NCBI GenBank assembly: GCA_910576335.1
Contig: CAJTIU010000007.1
Location: 124,001 to 188,000 of the forward strand
Direction: 5' to 3'
From: Lachnospiraceae bacterium
Lineage (GTDB): Bacteria > Bacillota > Clostridia > Lachnospirales > Lachnospiraceae
DNA length: 64,000 bases
Shown here in pieces: positions 10,375-18,830 of this stretch; within the stretch, counting starts at the first letter, position 1, and every line of letters starts with the position of its first letter. The translations under genes and the position numbers were made by a program. Below the pieces are notes generated by a model. That model saw only the letters and a program-made list of their open reading frames with translations. It did no database searches and was not told the origin of the DNA.

Positions 10375-12637
10375 CCTTTTACAATTAAAAGGAAGATTTG
10401 AACAAAGATCTAATAGCTCCAGACCGGGATCGCCGAAACTTCCGAAGGGAAAAAGTGTGTCTTCGTTACATCTTATTGAATTATCTGAGCAATTGAAAAG
10501 AATTTTGCAATACTGGAAAACAAATACAGATATTAGTGGAGCTTTGGTTAGCGTACACTATACACATATTGTTGCAAAGAGTAATAGATTGAAGATTTTG
10601 TTGTCTGAGAATAGTAAATCTCCTGCGGAATCTATTAGAGGAGCTAAGTTTATCTGGGAACCAGACGAGGACGGTAAAGAGATACAAAAACATGTATTTA
10701 CCCATTATGTTTCGCTTAAAGCGATTGAAAAAGCAATCGAAGTTTTGAGTGAAACAATATCTGTTATTGAACAATATTTTAATGGTATTATTACTAACGA
10801 GGAAACAGAAAAGATAGCAGAGACACCGGCGGATAGACTTAGTGAATTTCCTAAATCCAATTTTTTAAACACTGTGGTGGATGGATTTTACGTTGAATGT
10901 TTTGATATTGACCGAGCTACAGAAGAGATAACAGAGGAGTCTATCATAACAATTTATCAGACCGGGATTGAAACGAAGAAATTGTTGTCAAAGTTTGGAA
11001 TTCATATTGTTGATGAACGTATAATTGATGGCACTACATTAAGACTTAATCCGGATGAAGCGAAACTGCTGTATAATCGTGCTTCGTATCTGATTGCGAT
11101 GAGTGTCACTGATTTTTCTCAGCTTACGAGAGACGAGGTGTTGGAGGATAAGGCGGAAATTAGTAATGAAGAAAGCTTGATTACCCATCCGACCAACGAA
11201 CCTGTAATAGGAGTTATTGATACACAATTTAATGAAAAGGTGTATTTTCATGAGTGGGTGGAATATAGAAATTTACTTGATCCGAATATTCCATTGACTG
11301 CAAAAGATTATGAGCATGGGACAGAAGTAAGTTATATCATTGTAGATGGTCCCAGGGGTAATCCGGCACTTGATGATGGGTGTGGCAGATTCCGAGTACG
11401 TCATTTTGGCGTCGCAACACATAGAGGTTTTAGTTCATTTACCGTGTTAAAAATGATACGAAATATTGTTGCCTCAAATAGAGATATTAAAGTATGGAAT
11501 TTATCATTGGGTTCCAGACTCGAAATCAAGCCTAATTTTATTTCTCCAGAGGCAGCAGAACTTGACCATATACAAAGTGAGTATGATGTTATTTTTGTTG
11601 TTGCAGGGACGAATATTCCGGATGGTGAAACAAAAAAGGATATGAAAATTGGATCGCCAGCAGATTCATTGAATTCTTTAGTAGTTAATGCTGTAGATTT
11701 TAGAGGAAAACCAGCATCTTATACTAGAGTTGGTCCTGTATTATCTTTTTTTCATAAGCCTGATATCAGTTATTATGGTGGAGACGGTTCAGGCTATAAG
11801 GATAAAATGGTTGTATGTCGTGATGATATGGGGGCAGCATATGTAAGCGGAACATCATTTGCAGCGCCGTGGATTTCAAGAAAACTGGCATATTTAATTT
11901 ACATTATGGGACTGAGTAGAGAAGTTGCGAAAGCATTATTGATTGATGCTGCTGCGGGATGGAATAGGAAAGATGATGTTTCACATAGTATCGGTTATGG
12001 AGTTGTTCCAAAACATATTAGTGATATTATGAAATCATCGAATGATGAGATACGTTTTATTTTGACTGGTGCATCAGAGGAATATGAGACATATACATAT
12101 AACCTGCCAGTACCGATTGTAGATAATGCACATCCATTTTATGCAAGAGCAACATTAGTATATTTTCCACAGTGTAATCGTAATCAGGGTGTCGATTATA
12201 CAAGCACTGAAATGGATATACACTTTGGCAGAGTTGTTGTCGAAAACAGAAAAGTTAAAATAAAACCTATAGATAATAACCAGCAGTCTGAAGATAAGTT
12301 TATTACTCTTTATGAAGAAGATGCAAGAAAAATGTATCGAAAATGGGATAATATCAAGCATATTAGTGAAGAGATTAAAGAAAGAAGAATACCAAGGAAA
12401 GCATATGATTTTGGTCTTTGGGGACTTAAGATAAATACGAAAGAACGCTTGCAGAGAAGAAAAGAACCACTTCAATTTGGAGTAGTTGTAACATTGAAGG
12501 AAATGAATGGTGTAAATCGTATTAATGATTTTATCAAGATGTGTATGGCACGTGGCTGGTTGGTTAACCAATTGGATATTGAGAATCAGTTGGATGTATA
12601 TGCGAAGGCAGAAGAAGATATAGTATTCGAGCAATAA
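10367..12637 (+). CDS. Subtilisin-like (S8) serine protease of an IetAS-like pair (IetS-like)
   Basis: 756 residues. About 270 N-terminal residues of unassigned sequence precede an S8 catalytic domain with a complete triad: Asp285 (GVIDTQFN), His317 (EHGTEV) and Ser497 (SGTSFAAP). The oxyanion Asn lies in VVAGTN. About 190 further residues follow. There is no signal peptide and no membrane helix, so it is predicted cytosolic, unlike typical secreted subtilases. That is what is expected of a protease working with the AAA+ partner encoded just upstream (8-base overlap; ribosome site AAGGAAGG). The base composition is AT-richer than neighbouring core genes, consistent with transfer. All key residues are intact, so the pair should be functional. 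The natural substrate cannot be told from sequence. Confidence 0.88.
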   Translation: MNNLLQLKGRFEQRSNSSRPGSPKLPKGKSVSSLHLIELSEQLKRILQYWKTNTDISGALVSVHYTHIVAKSNRLKILLSENSKSPAESIRGAKFIWEPDEDGKEIQKHVFTHYVSLKAIEKAIEVLSETISVIEQYFNGIITNEETEKIAETPADRLSEFPKSNFLNTVVDGFYVECFDIDRATEEITEESIITIYQTGIETKKLLSKFGIHIVDERIIDGTTLRLNPDEAKLLYNRASYLIAMSVTDFSQLTRDEVLEDKAEISNEESLITHPTNEPVIGVIDTQFNEKVYFHEWVEYRNLLDPNIPLTAKDYEHGTEVSYIIVDGPRGNPALDDGCGRFRVRHFGVATHRGFSSFTVLKMIRNIVASNRDIKVWNLSLGSRLEIKPNFISPEAAELDHIQSEYDVIFVVAGTNIPDGETKKDMKIGSPADSLNSLVVNAVDFRGKPASYTRVGPVLSFFHKPDISYYGGDGSGYKDKMVVCRDDMGAAYVSGTSFAAPWISRKLAYLIYIMGLSREVAKALLIDAAAGWNRKDDVSHSIGYGVVPKHISDIMKSSNDEIRFILTGASEEYETYTYNLPVPIVDNAHPFYARATLVYFPQCNRNQGVDYTSTEMDIHFGRVVVENRKVKIKPIDNNQQSEDKFITLYEEDARKMYRKWDNIKHISEEIKERRIPRKAYDFGLWGLKINTKERLQRRKEPLQFGVVVTLKEMNGVNRINDFIKMCMARGWLVNQLDIENQLDVYAKAEEDIVFEQ

Positions 12638-12745
12638 TTGAGAAAAGCGCATATGGAAATAGAAGGTGGAATATCTTATCGGAGTGGATGTAGTTTACAG
12701 ATCGGATCGCTTATTCAAATGATTAGGTTATTAAAGGAGTAGAAT

Positions 12746-13306
12746 ATGATGAGATACAATAGTGTGGAGGTAGAGGTGATTAAACTGGGGCTTGATAACA
12801 TAGAAGCCCTTGGATTGTCAGGTAAAGAGGTGTTGAAGCAGAGCATCGTCTGGCTTAGGGAGAAGTATGAGACAACAGATGATGCAAGGTATCTGGATAA
12901 AGCGGTGTGGCATATCTATGCTTATTTGGAAATGGGGTATCCTTATGAGAGCGGGAAGGAAGAATTTCAGGCTGTATTGGATGCGCTTGGGGAGAAAGAG
13001 GAAGATGTGTTCCCGAAACGGAGTTGGGGAAGTAAGAAGATCCCCTTAAAAAAGATGCGGATTAACCAGTTGCTGGGAAAATGGAACCCGGGCCTACAGT
13101 CAATGAAAATATCTGATGCGGTGGAGGATATCATAGAAAAGTCCCGAAACAGGCAGATCGGGGAATACACGTATCACTGCGGAAAAGTAATAAAGCAGGA
13201 TGAGGAAAATACTTTGTGGGAGAATACCTGTAAGCTCTATGTCCGGGAAGAGGAAGTCATATTCCATAATGTAAATAAGGGTAGATATTACATTCTTGCG
13301 GAATGA
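12746..13306 (+). CDS. Protein of unknown function (186 aa)
   Basis: I do not recognise this family. A good ribosome site (AAAGGAG) precedes two ATG codons in a row. The N-terminal ~90 residues are helical and look like a small alpha-solenoid (IVWLREKYETTDDARYLDK, AVWHIYAYLEMGYPYESG). The C-terminal ~60 residues are strand-rich (GEYTYHCGKVIKQDEENT, LYVREEEVIFHNVNKGRYY). There is no signal peptide or membrane helix. It lies 108 bases after the protease gene with no terminator between them, so it may be co-transcribed with the IetAS-like pair, or it may stand alone before the LytTR system. Confidence 0.6.
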   Translation: MMRYNSVEVEVIKLGLDNIEALGLSGKEVLKQSIVWLREKYETTDDARYLDKAVWHIYAYLEMGYPYESGKEEFQAVLDALGEKEEDVFPKRSWGSKKIPLKKMRINQLLGKWNPGLQSMKISDAVEDIIEKSRNRQIGEYTYHCGKVIKQDEENTLWENTCKLYVREEEVIFHNVNKGRYYILAE

Positions 13307-13332
13307 AAGCATGGATTCTGGTTTTTCGCGGT

Positions 13333-13387
13333 CAAAAATAAAGGTTTAAGGACAAAAGGGTGAAAAAATTTTTATTTATGGTATTCT
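13333..13387 (+). promoter_or_regulatory. Putative LytTR operator and promoter of the 13.4-kb two-component operon
   Basis: CAAAAAT at 13333, GGACAA at 13350-13355 and GGGT at 13358-13361 are followed 32 bases after the start of GGACAA by a -10-like TATTCT (13382-13387). The same words with identical spacing recur at 15568-15622. The shared layout suggests that the regulator encoded at 13433 binds both sites. Confidence 0.6.
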
Positions 13388-13432
13388 TATAGGTGTGTAA
13401 GGCTGAGAGGAATCTACTGGAAGAGAGGACCA

Positions 13433-14152
13433 ATGATGAATATTGCACTTATAGATGATGAGGCGGCAATTTTAGAAAATGTCAGAAAATGCGTTGAAAA
13501 TGAGATTGTGCCGCAGGATGAGGCTAACCTCTTTGCTTATACACGGGCACAGGACTTTCTTCAGGAAATGGAACAGGGATATGAGTTTGATATTCTGGTT
13601 TCGGATATTGATATGCCAGACATGGGTGGACTGGAACTAGGGAAACGACTACATGAAAAGGGCGGCAGTCCATATCTGGTATTCCTGACGGCATATCTTG
13701 AGTATGCGGCAGAGAGTTATATAATAGAGGCTTATCAATACATTCTCAAAGAAGATATGGAAAAGAGGCTTCCGCCTATCCTGAGACAGTTGATTGACCG
13801 TGTGAAGAAGGAGAAAAAGCAGTTCAGGATGGTCGGTACACTGGTAAATAATAAGGTGCGGGTGTACTATAGGGACATGATATACATAGAAAAGGACAAG
13901 GGATCAAAATATATTTGCTACATAACTGAACATGGCATTTACAAAGAAAGAATCACGTTAAAAAAACTAATCGAAGAACTTGCAAGTGATGAATTTATCC
14001 TAATTGAACGTAGTTATATCATAAATGTTTCACATATTGCCAGTATGAAAGATGGTATGGTTTTGATGGATAATGAGGCGAAGATATTTGTTAATAGAAT
14101 CAGCTTCAAGAAAATAAAAGAGCAGATTAGCCTGTACAGGGGGAATCTGTAA
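13433..14152 (+). CDS. LytTR-family response regulator (AgrA/ComE-like)
   Basis: 239 residues. The receiver domain has the acidic pair in LIDDE (8-10) and phospho-acceptor Asp58 in VSDIDMPD. The usual LKP loop reads ILKED, which is a common LytTR variation. The C-terminal ~100 residues form a LytTR DNA-binding domain (VRVYYRDMIYIEKDKGSKYI ... FILIERSYIINVSHIASM). The stop overlaps the kinase start by one base. Regulators of this class bind paired sites upstream of -35-poor promoters; the site at 13333-13361 is a good candidate for autoregulation. Confidence 0.92.
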   Translation: MMNIALIDDEAAILENVRKCVENEIVPQDEANLFAYTRAQDFLQEMEQGYEFDILVSDIDMPDMGGLELGKRLHEKGGSPYLVFLTAYLEYAAESYIIEAYQYILKEDMEKRLPPILRQLIDRVKKEKKQFRMVGTLVNNKVRVYYRDMIYIEKDKGSKYICYITEHGIYKERITLKKLIEELASDEFILIERSYIINVSHIASMKDGMVLMDNEAKIFVNRISFKKIKEQISLYRGNL

Positions 14153-15459
14153 TGGGGATTAAAGCTCTGCTTATAGGAATTTCTCTTTTTGAAGTGGGGA
14201 TGTTGTACTGGCTTTTATGTGGAACAGTGTTAGATAGAAAATATTTTCAGAAAAAAGAGTGGGTAATTATTTGTGTGAATATTGTTAGTGTTGGTGTGGG
14301 TGAAGGAATCAACCGTAGCTTGCTTTTTTTCTCGCAGGATGTTTTTCTTGTAAGTGTTGTGATTACCTGCATATGCGTGGTGTTGATAAATGGACAGAAT
14401 AAACTATTAAAAACAATAGTAGTCATTTTGTATTATACAATAGTAGCCTTGATAGATTTTTTCACTGCCTTTATGTGCATGACAGTATTAAAAAATGAGT
14501 TTAAAAATATAGTCTATGTATATGCAGATTCGTTAATGGAAAGTATGCTTTTTATTTGTGCAAGGATTATAATAGCAGTTTGTTTATGTATGGTTGTCAG
14601 ACAGGGGTTTACCGAGTCATATATACGTGAATACCAGAGGGTATTATTGATTATTATGATAATTATGTGTCTGATGTTAAGACGTTATCAGATAGAAATT
14701 GTAAGAATGATGTATGAAGGGAAGGAGCAGGAAGCAGGAGCAACAGGGCTCTCCCTTATGGGTGCTGTGCTGATTCTATTTTTTACAGGAATGGTATATT
14801 TGAAGAATAATACTCTTAAAAAGGATAGAGAGTTGTTGATTATGCGTGATGCTATGGTGACTCAAAAATTTGCAGAATTGGAAGAGGTTATGGAAAAGAA
14901 TCGTCAATTATCGCATGATTTGAAGCATCATCTGCTTGTTTTTAAGAATTTTGAAAAAGAAGGAAATTATGAAGGGCTGCATAATTATATAGAAGAAATA
15001 AATCATGAGTTTTTCGAGACAAAGAAAAGAAATTGGACGGGAAATCAGATTGCGGATATGCTTTTGGAGCAGAAGAAAACTCAGGCAGAACTAGAAGGAA
15101 TAGCATTTACAATCCAGGCAGTGCCTATTGCAAAATGGCAATTTAATGACAGTGAGACGTGCTCCTTGTTAGGTAATTTGTTAGACAATGCCATTGAAGC
15201 ATGTAAAAGAATGGAGGTGAATGCAGACAAATGGATATCCGTAAAAATAGAGAGTCAAAAACAGCTATTATTTATAAAAATAGAAAATTCTATCAGTGAA
15301 GTACCAGTTATGAAAGATAAGAGGCCCATTTCAGTTAAACAGGATAAAATAAGACATGGGTATGGTCTGAAAAGTGTGGAACGAATTGTGAATAAGTATG
15401 AGGGAATGATTACATATAAAAGCAAAGACAGGGCTTTTCAAGTAAAGCTTTTGTTTTGA
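14152..15459 (+). CDS. GHKL sensor histidine kinase (AgrC-like)
   Basis: 435 residues. The N-terminal half has about six to seven membrane helices and the C-terminal half is a cytosolic kinase core. The phospho-acceptor His is in LSHDLKHHLLVFKNFEKEG, the N-box is NLLDNAIEAC, and the glycine-rich motif is RHGYGLKSV. This layout is typical of peptide-sensing AgrC/ComD-type kinases. It is coupled to the LytTR regulator (TAATG overlap). No AgrB- or AgrD-like gene is visible next to it. The start of a gene at about 15665, directly behind a matching operator, is destroyed, so the original signal or effector gene may have been there. Confidence 0.9.
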   Translation: MGIKALLIGISLFEVGMLYWLLCGTVLDRKYFQKKEWVIICVNIVSVGVGEGINRSLLFFSQDVFLVSVVITCICVVLINGQNKLLKTIVVILYYTIVALIDFFTAFMCMTVLKNEFKNIVYVYADSLMESMLFICARIIIAVCLCMVVRQGFTESYIREYQRVLLIIMIIMCLMLRRYQIEIVRMMYEGKEQEAGATGLSLMGAVLILFFTGMVYLKNNTLKKDRELLIMRDAMVTQKFAELEEVMEKNRQLSHDLKHHLLVFKNFEKEGNYEGLHNYIEEINHEFFETKKRNWTGNQIADMLLEQKKTQAELEGIAFTIQAVPIAKWQFNDSETCSLLGNLLDNAIEACKRMEVNADKWISVKIESQKQLLFIKIENSISEVPVMKDKRPISVKQDKIRHGYGLKSVERIVNKYEGMITYKSKDRAFQVKLLF

Positions 15460-15567
15460 CAAATATTAATAAAATGAAAGGGATTTTACTTTACCTAGTG
15501 CAAAAACAATGACAGGTAATTGTAAGCATTTTCGGTTTAATTCGTATAGAAAGAAAATTTTGACAGC

Positions 15568-15622
15568 CAAAAATGCATTCTTACGGACAATGGGTAGAAT
15601 TTTTAAGAAAAAAATGTATACT
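15568..15622 (+). promoter_or_regulatory. Second copy of the LytTR operator and promoter module
   Basis: CAAAAAT at 15568, GGACAA at 15585-15590 and GGGT at 15592-15595 are followed by TATACT at 15617-15622. The distances (17 and 32 bases) are identical to those at 13333-13387. Downstream, AAAGGAGGGA precedes an ATG at about 15669 that reaches a stop after five codons. The controlled gene is therefore missing. Confidence 0.6.
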
Positions 15623-15659
15623 GGAAGATAAGATGTTTTACAAGACGTGAATTGAAAGG

Positions 15660-15809
15660 AGGGAATGTATATTATCATGTAAAACAAACGAAAGAGTAAA
15701 TTATCTGGTTTGTGGGAAAGGGTAGTGTCAAGTAATCTATGAAAAAATGAGCTGAAAAAAATAGGCTCACCTGAACCTTGAAAACTGCAGATATTGATGA
15801 TTTAAGACC
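15660..15809 (+). other. Remnant start of a lost LytTR-controlled gene
   Basis: A strong ribosome site (AAAGGAGGGA, 15655-15664) and an ATG remain, but the frame stops after MYIIM. The sequence beyond it up to 15809 shows no coding frame I can support and runs into mobile-element-like DNA. I infer that an insertion or deletion removed the body of the gene. Confidence 0.4.
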
Positions 15810-15926
15810 TTGGGGCGTTGCCCCAAACCCCACAAGGGACCAGTCCCTTGACCCATTTTCGGGCTCTGCCCGAACCCGTCCTCGCCGGAAGGCAGGAAAA
15901 GGGCGCAGTTGCCCCCTTTTCTGCTT
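15810..15926. repeat. Cluster of short hairpins, mobile-element-like
   Basis: There are consecutive perfect stems: TTGGGGC/GCCCCAA (15810-15826), CAAGGGA/TCCCTTG (15833-15850) and TTCGGGC/GCCCGAA (15858-15874), then weaker ones (around 15880-15896, and AAAAGGGC with GCCC..TTTT at 15897-15921). Such GC-rich hairpin strings are often seen at the edges of integrative elements in gut Clostridia. Here the string is next to a transposase fragment. The element itself is gone. Confidence 0.5.
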
Positions 15927-16010
15927 GACAGGATAATCCGTGAGCCTTATGTCAATAGACTTTCGCGGCATATCCTCACCGCCTGGCGGCGGCTCCAGTA
16001 TTCCACGGTT

Positions 16011-16335
16011 CTATTGACAACAGCTCCGCTCCGGTGCGGCAGTACCGTTTTTCTGCATATTCAGGATGGTCTGTTGGCCCAGGAAGATGAGAAGCTGCCA
16101 TTTGCCTGGCATGTTGTCGGCGCCCTGTAGCATTTCCACCTCGTTGAGGACTTTATATTTGTTGTGTTTGTGCGGGCGCAGAAAGTTGTAGTAAGCGACC
16201 CAGAGAGCCAGGTCATAGTTCGCCCCGTCGATATTGTCGGAGCCGTTTGTGTGACGGTAAGAAGCCTTATAGGTCCGGTTAAGCCGCTCGATCATCTGTT
16301 TAAACGGGCGGTGTTCTGCTGAGACGGCATCATCA
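16011..16335 (-). pseudogene. DDE-type transposase, C-terminal fragment
   Basis: The minus-strand frame reads from about 16335 down to 16011. It carries the C-terminal part of an integrase-core transposase (HRPFKQMIERLNRTYKASYR, LALWVAYYNFLRPHKHNKYK, GKWQLLIFLGQQTI). Only about 105 residues remain, and the catalytic Asp residues that would lie upstream are missing. It is immobile debris. I cannot assign the IS family from this piece. Confidence 0.7.
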
Positions 16336-16448
16336 TTGGTAAGTCAGAGGACCTGGGTAACCTTGAAGGTAACTATTTTTATGGTCATGCTGTGGGAGAC
16401 AACAAAATGACTCTTTCAAGCTTTGAACAATTGACATATTTGGATTAA
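16331..16448 (+). pseudogene. C-terminal fragment of an unknown protein
   Basis: The plus frame after the transposase fragment reads EDLGNLEGNYFYGHAVGDNK and so on to a TAA at about 16446. There is no start. It looks like the tail of a gene whose front was replaced by the transposase debris. I do not recognise the family. Confidence 0.3.
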
Positions 16449-16469
16449 AAATAGTTATATGTTTTAAGA

Positions 16470-16500
16470 AATGTTAGAGCAAATTTTTTGCTCTAACATT
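16470..16500. terminator. 14-bp perfect hairpin
   Basis: AATGTTAGAGCAAA (16470-16483) pairs with TTTGCTCTAACATT (16487-16500) around a TTT loop. The A- and T-rich ends could act in either direction. Confidence 0.7.
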
Positions 16501-16538
16501 GTGTTAATTAAAAATATATGTTTTTTAAGGAGATAATT

Positions 16539-17567
16539 ATGCGTATTGATATAGGACAGACAACCAATTTATTTCACGTAGATGCATTAAATAAAAATAT
16601 AAATAGCAATGCACAGGAAAAAAAGGAAACTAAGGGAATAAACATATTACCGCGTAAAGATGTTGCAACGATATCGCCAATGGGTAAAGCTTCAAGCGCA
16701 TTGCAGAACTTAGTGAATCAGATAGAAGTGAATCAGGAAGGAATCAAAGATCAGAATCCTCAGAAAGACAGTGGGCATGTGAACGATGAAGATAGTCCGG
16801 AAACAGTAGAATATAAGATTTCAAAAGAAGGACAGGAGCATTTTCAGAACCAAGTTGAAAATGGAACAAGGGGCACATTCTCGGATCAAAATTTAGATTG
16901 GACAAAAGTACAGCAGGATTCTGTATATTATGAAATAATAGAAAAATCTGATAATGGATTTAACAACCCTACAATAGAGATGCAGCTTTTTGGCACATAT
17001 AGTGTTTATCTGAATGAGGTATATGAGCAGGGAATAGACCCTGGAGTAAATATATATGATCATATTGTGAATATGCATAAAGATAGTCTTGTGAAAGCCT
17101 ATCAGGATATTTACAATGATATTGTTACTGGATATGAAAACGGTACGCGGGAAGTATGGACACAGGATTTCGAAGAGGGAGCCGACTATATTGAGTTTGA
17201 ACTGGAGGGGAGAAACTACCGCTTTCATAAGCTTACAATGGAGGAGGAACTTGGCAGGCTCGACAGAGCATACGAGAAACTGGCAAAGGTTGCGGCAGAT
17301 AGAGCAAATTATATGATAGATATTCAAAAAGTGATAGAAAAGGTCATGCCTGAATATCAGGAAAAAATGAGAGAGATTGGAGTTCAGCGTGCAAGAGAGA
17401 TATCTGGAATTGGAGAAAGTCCGGAGACGATAGCAGAGAGAATAAAGAATAAGATATCAATGACAGACCAAAATACGGAAAGAATTAATTTGTTTGAAAT
17501 ATTTATGGAAGCGAAGAATAATTGGTTGATGCAGAAAAGGTATGAAACCGGGAGCCATTCGAAATGA
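16539..17567 (+). CDS. Unknown protein with ISPMGKA motif (342 aa)
   Basis: The start at ATG 16539 is supported by TTTAAGGAG; the ATG at 16518 has none. The protein is hydrophilic, with no signal peptide or membrane segments. An N-terminal linker contains DVATISPMGKASSALQNL, a motif I have seen in uncharacterised Lachnospiraceae proteins, but I know no function for it. The middle is acidic and aromatic (DQNLDWTKVQQDSVYYEII). The C-terminal third is a predicted helical bundle or coiled coil (LGRLDRAYEKLAKVAADRAN, EIFMEAKNNWLMQKRYETG). It is bounded by terminators on both sides, so it is a single-gene unit. Confidence 0.6.
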   Translation: MRIDIGQTTNLFHVDALNKNINSNAQEKKETKGINILPRKDVATISPMGKASSALQNLVNQIEVNQEGIKDQNPQKDSGHVNDEDSPETVEYKISKEGQEHFQNQVENGTRGTFSDQNLDWTKVQQDSVYYEIIEKSDNGFNNPTIEMQLFGTYSVYLNEVYEQGIDPGVNIYDHIVNMHKDSLVKAYQDIYNDIVTGYENGTREVWTQDFEEGADYIEFELEGRNYRFHKLTMEEELGRLDRAYEKLAKVAADRANYMIDIQKVIEKVMPEYQEKMREIGVQRAREISGIGESPETIAERIKNKISMTDQNTERINLFEIFMEAKNNWLMQKRYETGSHSK

Positions 17568-17580
17568 ATGGCTCTTGTTT
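17552..17580 (+). terminator. Terminator overlapping the end of the 16.5-kb gene
   Basis: GAGCCATTC (17552-17560) pairs with GAATGGCTC (17566-17574), followed by TTGTTTT. The stop codon lies inside the loop and right arm. Confidence 0.8.
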
Positions 17581-17713
17581 TACCATTTTATAGATGCTAT
17601 AATGTGACGTAATAAGAATAATATGATACAAGGGTCAAAAGGTCATGCGTTTCATGCCTGCGTGAAAAAGCATGGCTCCCAGACGCATACATCATAATAT
17701 GAAGTGGGGAAAA

Positions 17714-18829
17714 ATGTTGGAAAATAAATTTCGGTTAAGAAAAATAAAAATTTCAGGGTATAAATCACTAGGGTCAGATATATGTCCAGTTGAATTGGAA
17801 CTGGGTAATTTAAACATCATAATCGGAGCAAATGGGACTGGAAAAAGTAATTTCATTTCTTTTTTTCAGATGCTTGCTAATATGATGACAGGTGCATTAC
17901 AAATCTATATCGGAAAAAATGGATCCTCAGAATCTTTATTGCAGTTCGGCTCTAAAAAGACAAAGATGGTTTCTGCAAATCTGGTATTTGAAAACAAGAG
18001 ATTGATTGATGAGTATGAGTTTTCTCTTGTAAAGGCTGTGAATGATACTCTTATTTTTGCAGAGGAAACGATTATTGCAGGAAAACAGAAATTTGAATCA
18101 TGCAGTGGGCAGAAGGAGAGCTATCTGCTTACGGATGCGGCATCACATGCAAGTGAGCGTGCTATTCGGAAAATACTTTCTGGATGCAAAACCTTTCAGT
18201 TTCATGATACATCCGCAGAATCACATATCAGGAGCGGCGCCAATATAGATAATAACCGGTTTCTGATGAGTGATGGAGGAAATGTGGCTGCATATCTTTA
18301 TATGCTGAAAATGAAATATGGACAATATTACAAACGAATTGTTCATTATGTCCAGTATGTAATGCCAACATTTCAGGATTTTTTCCTGGAGCCTCAGATT
18401 TTAAATCCTCAATGGATTAAACTTCAATGGATTGAAAAAGGAAACAGCGAATATGTGTTTGGACCAGAACATTTTTCAGACGGTACATTGCGGTTTATTG
18501 CTTTGGCAACCTTGTTTTTACAGCCACCGCAGCTCCTGCCGCAGGTGACTTTTGTGGATGAACCAGAACTGGGGCTCCATCCGCAGGCGGTAGATGTACT
18601 GGCTTCTATGGTACAAAATGCAACAGAACATACTCAGGTGATTATGGCAACACAATCTCCCCGATTATTGGATAGTTTTGACTATAGGGATATTATTGTG
18701 GCAGAAAAGGAGAGGGAAACTGGATGTACACGATTGAAACGATTGGATGAGAATGAAATCAAGATCTGGCTTGACGATTACAGCCTTTCGCAAATTTGGG
18801 AGAAGAATATAATTGGGGGGCAGCCATAA
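17714..18829 (+). CDS. AAA_21-type ATPase (OLD/RecF-like), first gene of a pair with DUF4276
   Basis: About 371 residues from ATG 17714; upstream in-frame ATGs at 17699 and 17672 have weaker ribosome sites. It has an ABC/SMC-like fold: the strand KIKISGYKSLG, Walker A IGANGTGKSN, a signature-like FSDGTLRFIALATLF, Walker B VTFVDEPELGLHPQ, and the switch region MATQSPRLLD. ATPases of this class work with a nuclease-like partner, either fused (OLD) or separate. Here the partner is the DUF4276 gene that starts within a few bases of the stop. Many such pairs are suspected or proven phage-defence modules. This one lies between mobile-element remnants. Confidence 0.85.
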   Translation: MLENKFRLRKIKISGYKSLGSDICPVELELGNLNIIIGANGTGKSNFISFFQMLANMMTGALQIYIGKNGSSESLLQFGSKKTKMVSANLVFENKRLIDEYEFSLVKAVNDTLIFAEETIIAGKQKFESCSGQKESYLLTDAASHASERAIRKILSGCKTFQFHDTSAESHIRSGANIDNNRFLMSDGGNVAAYLYMLKMKYGQYYKRIVHYVQYVMPTFQDFFLEPQILNPQWIKLQWIEKGNSEYVFGPEHFSDGTLRFIALATLFLQPPQLLPQVTFVDEPELGLHPQAVDVLASMVQNATEHTQVIMATQSPRLLDSFDYRDIIVAEKERETGCTRLKRLDENEIKIWLDDYSLSQIWEKNIIGGQP

Positions 18830-18830
18830 T

